Positions 1-6,298 of a stretch of 64,000 bases of DNA are shown here, piece by piece. How positions within the stretch are numbered: the first letter of the stretch is position 1; every line of letters begins with the position of its first letter. The position numbers were made by a program, and so were the translations under genes. The DNA comes from Pythium myriotylum (taxonomy: Eukaryota > Oomycota > Peronosporomycetes > Pythiales > Pythiaceae). The stretch covers positions 1 through 64,000 of the forward strand of contig JALJCQ010000021.1 of the NCBI GenBank assembly GCA_023091665.1. Reading direction: 5' to 3'. The notes beneath the pieces were generated by a model, which was given only the letters and a program-made list of their open reading frames with translations, had not been told where the DNA came from and did not search any database.

Positions 1-220
1 CCTAAACCCTAAACCCTAAACCCTAAACCCTAAACCCTAAACCCTAAACCCTAAACCCTAAACCCTAAACCCTAAACCCTAAACCCTAAACCCTAAACCC
101 TAAACCCTAAACCCTAAACCCTAAACCCTAAACCCTAAACCCTAAACCCTAAACCCTAAACCCTAAACCCTAAACCCTAAACCCTAAACCCTAAACCCTA
201 AACCCTAAACCCTAAACCCC
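1..220. repeat. Terminal telomere tract, (CCCTAAA)n
   Basis: About 31 uninterrupted copies of CCCTAAA read into the window, so the G-rich TTTAGGG strand has its 3' end at the left edge. This orientation is that of a left chromosome end. The tract has no variant repeats until it meets a 5'-truncated retroelement at 220/221, where one or two extra C residues mark the join. The outermost position and perfect repeats fit telomerase-made DNA, but the true chromosome terminus may lie further left. Confidence 0.97.
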
Positions 221-1237
221 CAGATTCAGCCCAGCCCCAAGCATCGTTTGTTCACATTTGACGCCGTCTCGCTCTACACCAACATCCCCACCAACATCGG
301 CATCGCAACAATCAAAGCCATGCTCCAAGAAGAGAAGCATCGCTTCGAGAATGTGATCGTCCAAGGTCTCGACTACATCATGAACGAGAACTTGTTCATG
401 TTCGGAGACTGCGTGTGGAAGCAAATCAAGGGCACCGCCATGGGAACACCATGTGCCCCCACGTACGCATCACTCTACGTAGCGTATCACGAGCGAAGCA
501 TCCTTCGAGAGTTCAGCAACTACATCGTGCTCTACAAGCGCTACATCGACGACGTGTTTTTGATTTGGCAAGACGGAAAAGATCCCCGTGCTTTCGAACT
601 CTTCAAGATCCGCCTCAACACGATTCCAGGACTTCGCTGGACGTACATGGAACGCGGTCGTGAAGCACCGTTTCTTGACCTCAAAATCCGCCGATCCGAC
701 ACGAGATACGAGACTCGAACTCATGAGAAAGAGCTCAATCTCTATCTCTACATCGCGGCTCAAAGCGCACACCCTCCAGGCGTTCTGAAAGGCCTCATCA
801 TCGGCATTGTCCAGAAGTATTACCGCCAGAACACCAGGAAGGAAGATTTCCTGTCTCAAGTCAGAGCCTTCTTCCAGCGCCTGGCAGCTCGCGGATACAA
901 CTCTAACCAGCTTAGAGACCATTTCCGCGACGCCATCGAAAGAATCGCCAAGCTACAAGAAGAAGCACAACAGACGACGCGGCCAACCACGGAACTCGGC
1001 AAGCCCAAGCAAGTCTTCTTGTCTGTGCCTTATGACCCGAACGGCCCAACTCGGAAACAACTACGAGCTATCTATCAAGCCCACCGTATTGAAGACGAGT
1101 TCGCAGCCCACAACATCAAGATCACTGTGTGCTACCGCCGTCCACGGAACCTCCGAGACATACTCTGTCCATCAGAGTTCAGGGCCAACATCTACGACGA
1201 CCACTTCAAGAACAGCTCGGGAGATGCCATGCATTAA
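221..1237 (+). pseudogene. Truncated PLE reverse transcriptase fragment
   Basis: The remaining 338 codons match the last 338 codons of the complete RT and stay open to the TAA at 1235-1237. The fragment still holds motif A (FDAVSLYTNIP), the AMGTPCAP motif, YIDD, FLDLKI and the C-terminal CYRRPRNLRDIL motif. It lacks ORF1, the N-terminal RT motifs including DKNLGPT and KLHK, and any upstream promoter. An ATG at 248 opens the frame, but starting there would remove motifs needed for polymerase activity, so I call it a dead 5'-truncated copy. Confidence 0.9.
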
Positions 1238-1490
1238 AGCCTGGACCACCCCGGACACGGATGACCGTGCCCTTCCAGCGCGCGAGAACGTGTTTAGCCT
1301 TGCTGCTACCCACTCATTTGGAACCATGCCACAGAGTATGGGGTCGTGCAGTGAAGGCTCACGGAGCGGCTGGCTTGGGATGATCCCCCTCGAAAGGGTA
1401 ACAGCGAACGCTTGGCATATTGCGAGCAAATTCAAGAATGGCCGCCCGGATCGTGCACTATCTGTCTACAACCCATCCCCGACCCTCAAC
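1238..1490 (+). other. PLE 3' untranslated segment, insert 1
   Basis: No reading frame with a recognisable product is present here. Just after the RT stop, 1253-1271 can fold into a hairpin: GG and CACGG pair with CCGTG and CC around an ATGA loop, with one bulged A at 1255. The segment ends where a telomere-like run begins at 1491. Matching segments lie at 5134-5386, 9133-9385 and 12710-12962. Confidence 0.6.
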
Positions 1491-1518
1491 CCCAAACCCT
1501 ACCCTAAACCCTAAACCC
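1491..1518 (+). repeat. Telomere-like run inside the PLE 3' UTR
   Basis: A run of three to four heptamers close to CCCTAAA, with two irregular steps at its left end, lies inside the element. It is present at the same place in all four copies with a complete 3' region (1491-1518, 5387-5414, 9386-9413, 12963-12990), so it is part of the mobile sequence and not a recent telomere addition. It probably fossilises an old element/telomere junction that later became internal. Confidence 0.8.
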
Positions 1519-1560
1519 AGACGAAAATTTCGGCCAACCCAGTCGAAAAGTTTGTCGAAG

Positions 1561-1618
1561 GTTCGAGAACGTTCGACCGAACATTCGAGAATATTCCCGA
1601 GAATGTTCGAGAATGTTC
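1561..1618 (+). promoter_or_regulatory. Heat-shock-element-like array in pLTR (insert 1)
   Basis: Alternating TTC and GAA triplets spaced by two bases fill 58 bp: TTCnnGAAnnTTC, then GAAnnTTCnnGAAnnTTC, then a further TTCnnGAAnnTTC. Three or more inverted nGAAn modules are the established binding site of heat shock factor. The spacing is visible in the sequence; promoter activity is inferred from the place, about 360 bp upstream of an ORF1 start when a pLTR precedes a unit. Copies lie at 5457-5514, 5879-5936, 9456-9513 and 13033-13090. Confidence 0.55.
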
Positions 1619-1717
1619 AACCCAGGACGTCGAATATTCTCACGTGTCTCAAGACCCCAGCAGCACAGACACGCAGACCCAGAACACTCAAGTTCCTGTC
1701 CAGCCCTAGAACCCAGA

Positions 1718-1756
1718 AGCGTAGGACTCTAGCGTAGGACTTTAGCGTAGGCACCC
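1718..1756 (+). repeat. Three 13-bp direct repeats in pLTR
   Basis: AGCGTAGG followed by ACTCT, ACTTT or CACCC occurs three times back to back (1718-1730, 1731-1743, 1744-1756). The same trio is present in every pLTR copy, including both truncated ones. The function is unknown; protein binding or RT slippage origin are both possible. Confidence 0.7.
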
Positions 1757-1811
1757 GGGGGCGAGGTCGGCGGTCTTCCTCAGTTTTCAATTTTCCACTC
1801 AGCACGAAGAC

Positions 1812-1875
1812 GCCCACCGACGAAGACATCAAGTCGAAAGAGCCCCTGCATCTGTAATAGAGCAACTCTTTGGGT
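1812..1875 (+). ncRNA. Hammerhead-ribozyme-like motif, degenerate
   Basis: The order of parts matches a hammerhead. Helix I is GCCCA (1812-1816) with TGGGT (1871-1875). The core is CCGACGA (1817-1823), against a CUGANGA consensus. Helix II is GAC/GTC with an ATCAA loop, followed by GAA. Helix III is AGAG (1839-1842) with CTCT (1866-1869), and U1870 is the residue before the expected cleavage site. Two deviations weaken it: C at the conserved U4 and an extra A between A9 and helix II. Hammerheads are known in PLE terminal repeats, which supports descent from one. Copies: 2131-2194, 5708-5771, 6130-6193, 9707-9770, 13284-13347. Confidence 0.35.
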
Positions 1876-1920
1876 CGTAGTTTCCCTGACCAAGTCTTTG
1901 CAAGTCACTTCAAGCCTCTC

Positions 1921-1970
1921 TAAACCCTAAACCCTAAACCCTAAACCCTAAACCCTAAACCCTAGACCCT
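1921..1970. repeat. Interstitial telomeric tract between inserts 1 and 2
   Basis: Six perfect TAAACCC units (1921-1962) are followed by a variant TAGACCC and then by the truncated pLTR of insert 2, which itself starts AGACCCC. The last bases therefore belong equally to the telomere variant and the element, a microhomology join. The tract marks a former chromosome end onto which insert 1 was added. Confidence 0.93.
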
Positions 1971-2239
1971 AGACCCCAGCAGCACAGACACGCAGACCCA
2001 GAACACTCAAGTTCCTGTCCAGCCCTAGAACCCAGAAGCGTAGGACTCTAGCGTAGGACTTTAGCGTAGGCACCCGGGGGCGAGGTCGGCGGTCTTCCTC
2101 AGTTTTCAATTTTCCACTCAGCACGAAGACGCCCACCGACGAAGACATCAAGTCGAAAGAGCCCCTGCATCTGTAATAGAGCAACTCTTTGGGTCGTAGT
2201 TTCCCTGACCAAGTCTTTGCAAGTCACTTCAAGCCTCTC
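1971..2239 (+). repeat. Left pLTR of insert 2, 5'-truncated
   Basis: It matches 1652-1920 of the full pLTR at a constant offset of 319. It keeps the 13-bp repeats and the hammerhead-like fold (2131-2194) but has lost the heat-shock-like array and CACGTG. Confidence 0.88.
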
Positions 2240-2299
2240 TAAACCCTAGACCAAGCCCCGCGTGACGAAGCAATTAAGGAAAGACTCTCCATCATCGCC
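2240..2299 (+). other. Leader of PLE unit with single telomeric heptamer
   Basis: TAAACCC (2240-2246) and TAGACC join the pLTR to a roughly 50-bp leader. The same join occurs at 6239 and 9816, including inside the uninterrupted dimer, so it is internal element sequence. The leader ends GCCATGG, a very good eukaryotic start context for ORF1. Confidence 0.7.
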
Positions 2300-3208
2300 A
2301 TGGATCGTAGTCTGCCGCGCCCACTGATGAAGACCACCCTGGAGTATCTGGAGCGCTATAAGAAGCTGCACCGGAAGCTCAGCGCGAAGCAAGAGAGCCT
2401 CCGCAAGATGCAACAACAACGCGAACGCCAAGAAGTACCCAGATCCCTGCGAGTACAGGCCAAGCTTGTTGTCTCCAACGAACTCCAGACGGCCCTTCCA
2501 ACTCGAGTGCTCACGCTGATGAATCAATTCGATGCTCTGAAGCTACAGTTTCAGCACCAAGCCTTCGATCTCATCCTCAGCGTACAGAAAGCCGAACTCG
2601 AACAACTTGAGCTCCAAGTTCAGAAGCTCCGAGACGATTTCCAAGATCGAGCACTTGAGTACTGCAAGCTCGCATGCAAAGCCGACCCGAACGGCAAGTA
2701 TGACACTATCAACTGGGATGCCATGGAAGAAGAAGATCGAGACGAGAACGCATATGTCGACATCTACCACCATGCCAAGGACGAGTTCGAAGCTCGCCTG
2801 ACCCAGTTTGAGCTTGCGGAACGATACAGCCAAGCTGATGCGAGCATCCGACTCGTCGACAAGCAAGCCAAGCAAGCCGCGGCTGCCGACATGGAGGTGG
2901 AAACTCCAAACCAGGATCTCGTGAACGTGTTGATTGATCGCAAGCTACAATCGATCAAGAACGAACTACGACAGCTCCGTATCGACCGGAAGGTTCCAAA
3001 GCAACAGGAACGAAAAAACGCCAGAGCTGGCGCGAAGGGTGCGACCGTCAGCAAGAACAAGAAGCACCCTGCACCAAAGGCCGACGCCGCAAAGGGAACT
3101 TCCGCCTCAAACAGCGGAAGAAACGGCAACACGCGAAGCGCAAGCAAAAGGAAAAGGAGCAACGCCGCCGACAAACCGCCGCGCGGCGCCAAAACCGCGC
3201 GATCATAA
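2300..3208 (+). CDS. PLE ORF1, coiled-coil protein with basic tail (insert 2)
   Basis: This is a 302-aa protein. Residues about 11-45, 78-125 and 155-232 are rich in L, K, E, Q and R with heptad-like spacing and are probably coiled coils. An acidic patch (MEEEDRDEN, 142-150) lies between them. Residues 229-302 are strongly basic, with SKRKRS resembling a nuclear localisation signal. I see no zinc knuckle, RRM or enzymatic motif. By analogy with other non-LTR-type elements it may bind element RNA and oligomerise; that is inference. The start is fixed by GCCATGG and by the lack of a better ATG. Its last 271 bases overlap the RT frame. A slippery site at codons 238-240 offers a switch into that frame, so ORF1 would be made alone most of the time. 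Confidence 0.85.
   Translation: MDRSLPRPLMKTTLEYLERYKKLHRKLSAKQESLRKMQQQRERQEVPRSLRVQAKLVVSNELQTALPTRVLTLMNQFDALKLQFQHQAFDLILSVQKAELEQLELQVQKLRDDFQDRALEYCKLACKADPNGKYDTINWDAMEEEDRDENAYVDIYHHAKDEFEARLTQFELAERYSQADASIRLVDKQAKQAAAADMEVETPNQDLVNVLIDRKLQSIKNELRQLRIDRKVPKQQERKNARAGAKGATVSKNKKHPAPKADAAKGTSASNSGRNGNTRSASKRKRSNAADKPPRGAKTARS
3013..3070 (+). promoter_or_regulatory. -1 ribosomal frameshift signal (slippery site and pseudoknot), insert 2
   Basis: The heptamer AAAAAAC (3013-3019) is read in ORF1 frame as CGA AAA AAC, which is the canonical X_XXY_YYZ arrangement. After six bases, stem 1 pairs GCTGGCG (3026-3032) with CGTCAGC (3046-3052), 7 bp with one G-U. Stem 2 pairs AGGGTGC (3036-3042) with GCACCCT (3064-3070), 7 bp. 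Loops are 3 nt, 3 nt and 11 nt, and the last (3053-3063) has only A, G and one C, eight of eleven being A. Spacing, frame and topology fit known -1 frameshift pseudoknots. The RT frame is exactly -1 to ORF1. Confidence 0.82.
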
Positions 3209-5133
3209 GACGCGACCGCTCGGATCTCTTCAACGCCAGTTTGATCTTCGGCTGTCGTAGGGCTTGTGATGTGGACGCATTGCCTCGCAATCTCGCGTTC
3301 CACAATCTCACACCACGTGGCACCAAGATTCCACCAGGTCTGAAGAGACTCCTGGGTCTGAACCTCAAGTTCTGCCCGACACCTCCGCCGCAACGCTCTT
3401 CCCTCTCGCCAGTTACCATCTTCCCCAAACTCGTCCGGTCTCTTCGAATTGCAGTCCAGTTTGCTGACTCCAGCGACCGCGACTACAACTCGAAGATCTA
3501 CGTTCCAAACCTTGCTTTCCAGCCAAACCACCTGCCACGCCATCAAGAAGATTTACTGGAGTCGATCAAGTCACACGCGACCGAACTCATTGCACAGTAT
3601 CCCTTCCGACACAAGTTCAACCTCGACAGCAACCAACGCAACTTGCTACGATTGCTACGAAATGATCCGAACTTGATGGTCGTGCAGGCAGACAAGAACC
3701 TCGGCCCGACGCTCATGCTTCGATCACAGTACACTTCCATGTGTCTTGATCACCTGAGTGACGAGGAGACATACACGCCATTGTATCGTCTTCCCAACGG
3801 ACCAGAGACCCAGATCCAACGGATCGCAGCCAAAGTGAACCTGATCTACATGCTACTCAACTACCAGTACCGTGAAGATCCAGTCATCCAACGACAAGTT
3901 GCTGTCATCAAGTGTAATCCAAGTTCGTGCAAGTTAGGACGCTTCTATGGCCTGATAAAGCTCCACAAGGAGGATCTCGCCATTCGCCCTATCATTGCCA
4001 GCTGCGGAACACCGACAGCCGGTCTCTCGAAGTGGATCGATTTCCAGTTGCAAGACATGCTCCAGCGACAGCCATCGTACCTTCGAGACTCCGACACGCT
4101 GCTGACTGAACTTCGACAGATTCAGCCCAGCCCCAAGCATCGTTTGTTCACATTTGACGCCGTCTCGCTCTACACCAACATCCCCACCAACATCGGCATC
4201 GCAACAATCAAAGCCATGCTCCAAGAAGAGAAGCATCGCTTCGAGAATGTGATCGTCCAAGGTCTCGACTACATCATGAACGAGAACTTGTTCATGTTCG
4301 GAGACTGCGTGTGGAAGCAAATCAAGGGCACCGCCATGGGAACACCATGTGCCCCCACGTACGCATCACTCTACGTAGCGTATCACGAGCGAAGCATCCT
4401 TCGAGAGTTCAGCAACTACATCGTGCTCTACAAGCGCTACATCGACGACGTGTTTTTGATTTGGCAAGACGGAAAAGATCCCCGTGCTTTCGAACTCTTC
4501 AAGATCCGCCTCAACACGATTCCAGGACTTCGCTGGACGTACATGGAACGCGGTCGTGAAGCACCGTTTCTTGACCTCAAAATCCGCCGATCCGACACGA
4601 GATACGAGACTCGAACTCATGAGAAAGAGCTCAATCTCTATCTCTACATCGCGGCTCAAAGCGCACACCCTCCAGGCGTTCTGAAAGGCCTCATCATCGG
4701 CATTGTCCAGAAGTATTACCGCCAGAACACCAGGAAGGAAGATTTCCTGTCTCAAGTCAGAGCCTTCTTCCAGCGCCTGGCAGCTCGCGGATACAACTCT
4801 AACCAGCTTAGAGACCATTTCCGCGACGCCATCGAAAGAATCGCCAAGCTACAAGAAGAAGCACAACAGACGACGCGGCCAACCACGGAACTCGGCAAGC
4901 CCAAGCAAGTCTTCTTGTCTGTGCCTTATGACCCGAACGGCCCAACTCGGAAACAACTACGAGCTATCTATCAAGCCCACCGTATTGAAGACGAGTTCGC
5001 AGCCCACAACATCAAGATCACTGTGTGCTACCGCCGTCCACGGAACCTCCGAGACATACTCTGTCCATCAGAGTTCAGGGCCAACATCTACGACGACCAC
5101 TTCAAGAACAGCTCGGGAGATGCCATGCATTAA
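3019..5133 (+). CDS. PLE reverse transcriptase, endonuclease-deficient (insert 2)
   Basis: The frame is open from 2938 to the TAA at 5131-5133. Its first ATG lies just before the RT motif DKNLGPT, so a normal start would lose essential sequence; translation by -1 frameshift from ORF1 gives a 944-aa fusion (240 + 704). Fusion numbering: very basic linker 241-315; LLGLNLKFCPTP 351-362; DKNLGPT 465-471; KLHK 554-557 and RPII 563-566; catalytic Asp620 in FDAVSLYTNIP; AMGTP 679-683; YIDD 714-717 with both aspartates; FLDLKI 757-762; CYRRPRNLRDIL 910-921. These are PLE-clade RT motifs. Only about 20 residues follow the last one, so the GIY-YIG endonuclease of canonical PLEs is absent. That matches the telomere-associated PLE groups, which use chromosome ends as primers. 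Confidence 0.9.
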   Translation, partial: RQSWREGCDRQQEQEAPCTKGRRRKGNFRLKQRKKRQHAKRKQKEKEQRRRQTAARRQNRAIIRRDRSDLFNASLIFGCRRACDVDALPRNLAFHNLTPRGTKIPPGLKRLLGLNLKFCPTPPPQRSSLSPVTIFPKLVRSLRIAVQFADSSDRDYNSKIYVPNLAFQPNHLPRHQEDLLESIKSHATELIAQYPFRHKFNLDSNQRNLLRLLRNDPNLMVVQADKNLGPTLMLRSQYTSMCLDHLSDEETYTPLYRLPNGPETQIQRIAAKVNLIYMLLNYQYREDPVIQRQVAVIKCNPSSCKLGRFYGLIKLHKEDLAIRPIIASCGTPTAGLSKWIDFQLQDMLQRQPSYLRDSDTLLTELRQIQPSPKHRLFTFDAVSLYTNIPTNIGIATIKAMLQEEKHRFENVIVQGLDYIMNENLFMFGDCVWKQIKGTAMGTPCAPTYASLYVAYHERSILREFSNYIVLYKRYIDDVFLIWQDGKDPRAFELFKIRLNTIPGLRWTYMERGREAPFLDLKIRRSDTRYETRTHEKELNLYLYIAAQSAHPPGVLKGLIIGIVQKYYRQNTRKEDFLSQVRAFFQRLAARGYNSNQLRDHFRDAIERIAKLQEEAQQTTRPTTELGKPKQVFLSVPYDPNGPTRKQLRAIYQAHRIEDEFAAHNIKITVCYRRPRNLRDILCPSEFRANIYDDHFKNSSGDAMH

Positions 5134-5386
5134 AGCCTGGACCACCCCGGACACGGATGACCGTGCCCTTCCAGCGCGCGAGAACGTGTTTAGCCTTGCT
5201 GCTACCCACTCATTTGGAACCATGCCACAGAGTATGGGGTCGTGCAGTGAAGGCTCACGGAGCGGCTGGCTTGGGATGATCCCCCTCGAAAGGGTAACAG
5301 CGAACGCTTGGCATATTGCGAGCAAATTCAAGAATGGCCGCCCGGATCGTGCACTATCTGTCTACAACCCATCCCCGACCCTCAAC
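5134..5386 (+). other. PLE 3' untranslated segment, insert 2
   Basis: Same sequence as 1238-1490, with the post-stop hairpin at 5149-5167. No gene is visible. Confidence 0.6.
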
Positions 5387-5414
5387 CCCAAACCCTACCC
5401 TAAACCCTAAACCC
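5387..5414 (+). repeat. Internal telomere-like run, insert 2
   Basis: Copy of the run at 1491-1518, with the same irregular left heptamers, which shows inheritance with the element. Confidence 0.8.
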
Positions 5415-5816
5415 AGACGAAAATTTCGGCCAACCCAGTCGAAAAGTTTGTCGAAGGTTCGAGAACGTTCGACCGAACATTCGAGAATATTCCCGAGAAT
5501 GTTCGAGAATGTTCAACCCAGGACGTCGAATATTCTCACGTGTCTCAAGACCCCAGCAGCACAGACACGCAGACCCAGAACACTCAAGTTCCTGTCCAGC
5601 CCTAGAACCCAGAAGCGTAGGACTCTAGCGTAGGACTTTAGCGTAGGCACCCGGGGGCGAGGTCGGCGGTCTTCCTCAGTTTTCAATTTTCCACTCAGCA
5701 CGAAGACGCCCACCGACGAAGACATCAAGTCGAAAGAGCCCCTGCATCTGTAATAGAGCAACTCTTTGGGTCGTAGTTTCCCTGACCAAGTCTTTGCAAG
5801 TCACTTCAAGCCTCTC
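5415..5816 (+). repeat. Right pLTR of insert 2
   Basis: Full-length copy with every internal motif. It ends CTCTC immediately before TAAACCC at 5817, the same end point as inserts 1 and 3. Confidence 0.85.
5457..5514 (+). promoter_or_regulatory. Heat-shock-element-like array, right pLTR of insert 2
   Basis: Same GAA/TTC module series as 1561-1618. Here it points toward a telomeric tract and the truncated left pLTR of insert 3. Confidence 0.5.
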
Positions 5817-5873
5817 TAAACCCTAAACCCTAAACCCTAAACCCTAAACCCTAAACCCTAAACCCTAAACCCT
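5817..5873. repeat. Interstitial telomeric tract between inserts 2 and 3
   Basis: Eight perfect TAAACCC units plus one T, joined directly to the truncated left pLTR of insert 3 at CGAAGG. There are no variant repeats at this join, unlike the tract at 1921-1970. Confidence 0.94.
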
Positions 5874-6238
5874 CGAAGGTTCGAGAACGTTCGACCGAAC
5901 ATTCGAGAATATTCCCGAGAATGTTCGAGAATGTTCAACCCAGGACGTCGAATATTCTCACGTGTCTCAAGACCCCAGCAGCACAGACACGCAGACCCAG
6001 AACACTCAAGTTCCTGTCCAGCCCTAGAACCCAGAAGCGTAGGACTCTAGCGTAGGACTTTAGCGTAGGCACCCGGGGGCGAGGTCGGCGGTCTTCCTCA
6101 GTTTTCAATTTTCCACTCAGCACGAAGACGCCCACCGACGAAGACATCAAGTCGAAAGAGCCCCTGCATCTGTAATAGAGCAACTCTTTGGGTCGTAGTT
6201 TCCCTGACCAAGTCTTTGCAAGTCACTTCAAGCCTCTC
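5874..6238 (+). repeat. Left pLTR of insert 3, 5'-truncated
   Basis: Matches 1556-1920 at an offset of 4318. Truncation lies five bases before the heat-shock-like array, so the array (5879-5936), CACGTG, the 13-bp repeats and the hammerhead-like fold are all kept. Confidence 0.88.
5879..5936 (+). promoter_or_regulatory. Heat-shock-element-like array upstream of first unit of insert 3
   Basis: Lies 363-420 bp upstream of the ORF1 ATG at 6299, a plausible promoter position. Sequence as at 1561-1618. Confidence 0.55.
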
Positions 6239-6298
6239 TAAACCCTAGACCAAGCCCCGCGTGACGAAGCAATTAAGGAAAGACTCTCCATCATCGCC

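Larger units (their letters stand above)
221..1920 (+). mobile_element. Insert 1: 5'-truncated Penelope-like element
   Basis: This stretch matches 4117-5816 of the complete copy with no difference I could find. It starts inside the RT coding region, 13 codons before the motif A aspartate, and runs through the RT stop, the 3' untranslated region and the terminal repeat. Its left end is capped by the terminal telomere and its right end enters CCCTAAA repeats at 1921. 5' truncation with an intact 3' end is the usual sign of incomplete target-primed reverse transcription. Its position between two telomeric tracts implies addition to a chromosome end. Confidence 0.93.
1519..1920 (+). repeat. PLE terminal repeat (pLTR), insert 1
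   Basis: This block of about 400 bp recurs at both sides of coding units: complete at 1519-1920, 5415-5816, 9414-9815 and 12991-13392, and left-truncated at 1971-2239 and 5874-6238. A repeat flanking PLE coding units is known as a pLTR. In order it holds a short CGAAA/TTTCG palindrome, the heat-shock-element-like array, CACGTG at 1641-1646, three 13-bp direct repeats and the hammerhead-like fold. The left boundary is my choice at the end of the internal telomeric run; the repeat may extend further left. Confidence 0.75.
1971..5816 (+). mobile_element. Insert 2: complete PLE coding unit with truncated left pLTR
   Basis: In order: a left pLTR fragment of about 270 bp, a leader with a single telomeric heptamer, ORF1, the overlapping RT frame, the 3' UTR, the internal telomeric run and a full right pLTR. 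Telomeric tracts bound it on both sides. The left pLTR begins after the heat-shock-like array, so this copy may lack its promoter. Both frames are open and identical in translation to those of insert 3, which points to recent activity or homogenisation. Confidence 0.93.

Noticed and set aside
2323..2329. CTGATGA inside ORF1 as a hammerhead core
   Set aside because: No GAAA strand and no pairing helices follow at a suitable distance.
3019..3032. Simple hairpin CGCCA/TGGCG as the frameshift stimulator
   Set aside because: It begins at the slippery site itself with no spacer, so a ribosome on the site would melt it; the pseudoknot starting at 3026 has proper spacing.
4366..4818. Minus-strand frames inside the PLE coding region, for example 150 codons here
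   Set aside because: Shadow frames of the RT gene with no start context or recognisable domain.
3241..5133. RT starting at TTG 3241
   Set aside because: The frame is open far upstream with basic residues leading into the RT, no ATG exists before the core, and the slippery site and pseudoknot give a better explanation.
5074..5133. GIY-YIG endonuclease at the RT C-terminus or N-terminus
   Set aside because: Only about 20 residues follow the last RT motif, and the N-terminal part is coiled coil and basic linker without GIY or YIG motifs.
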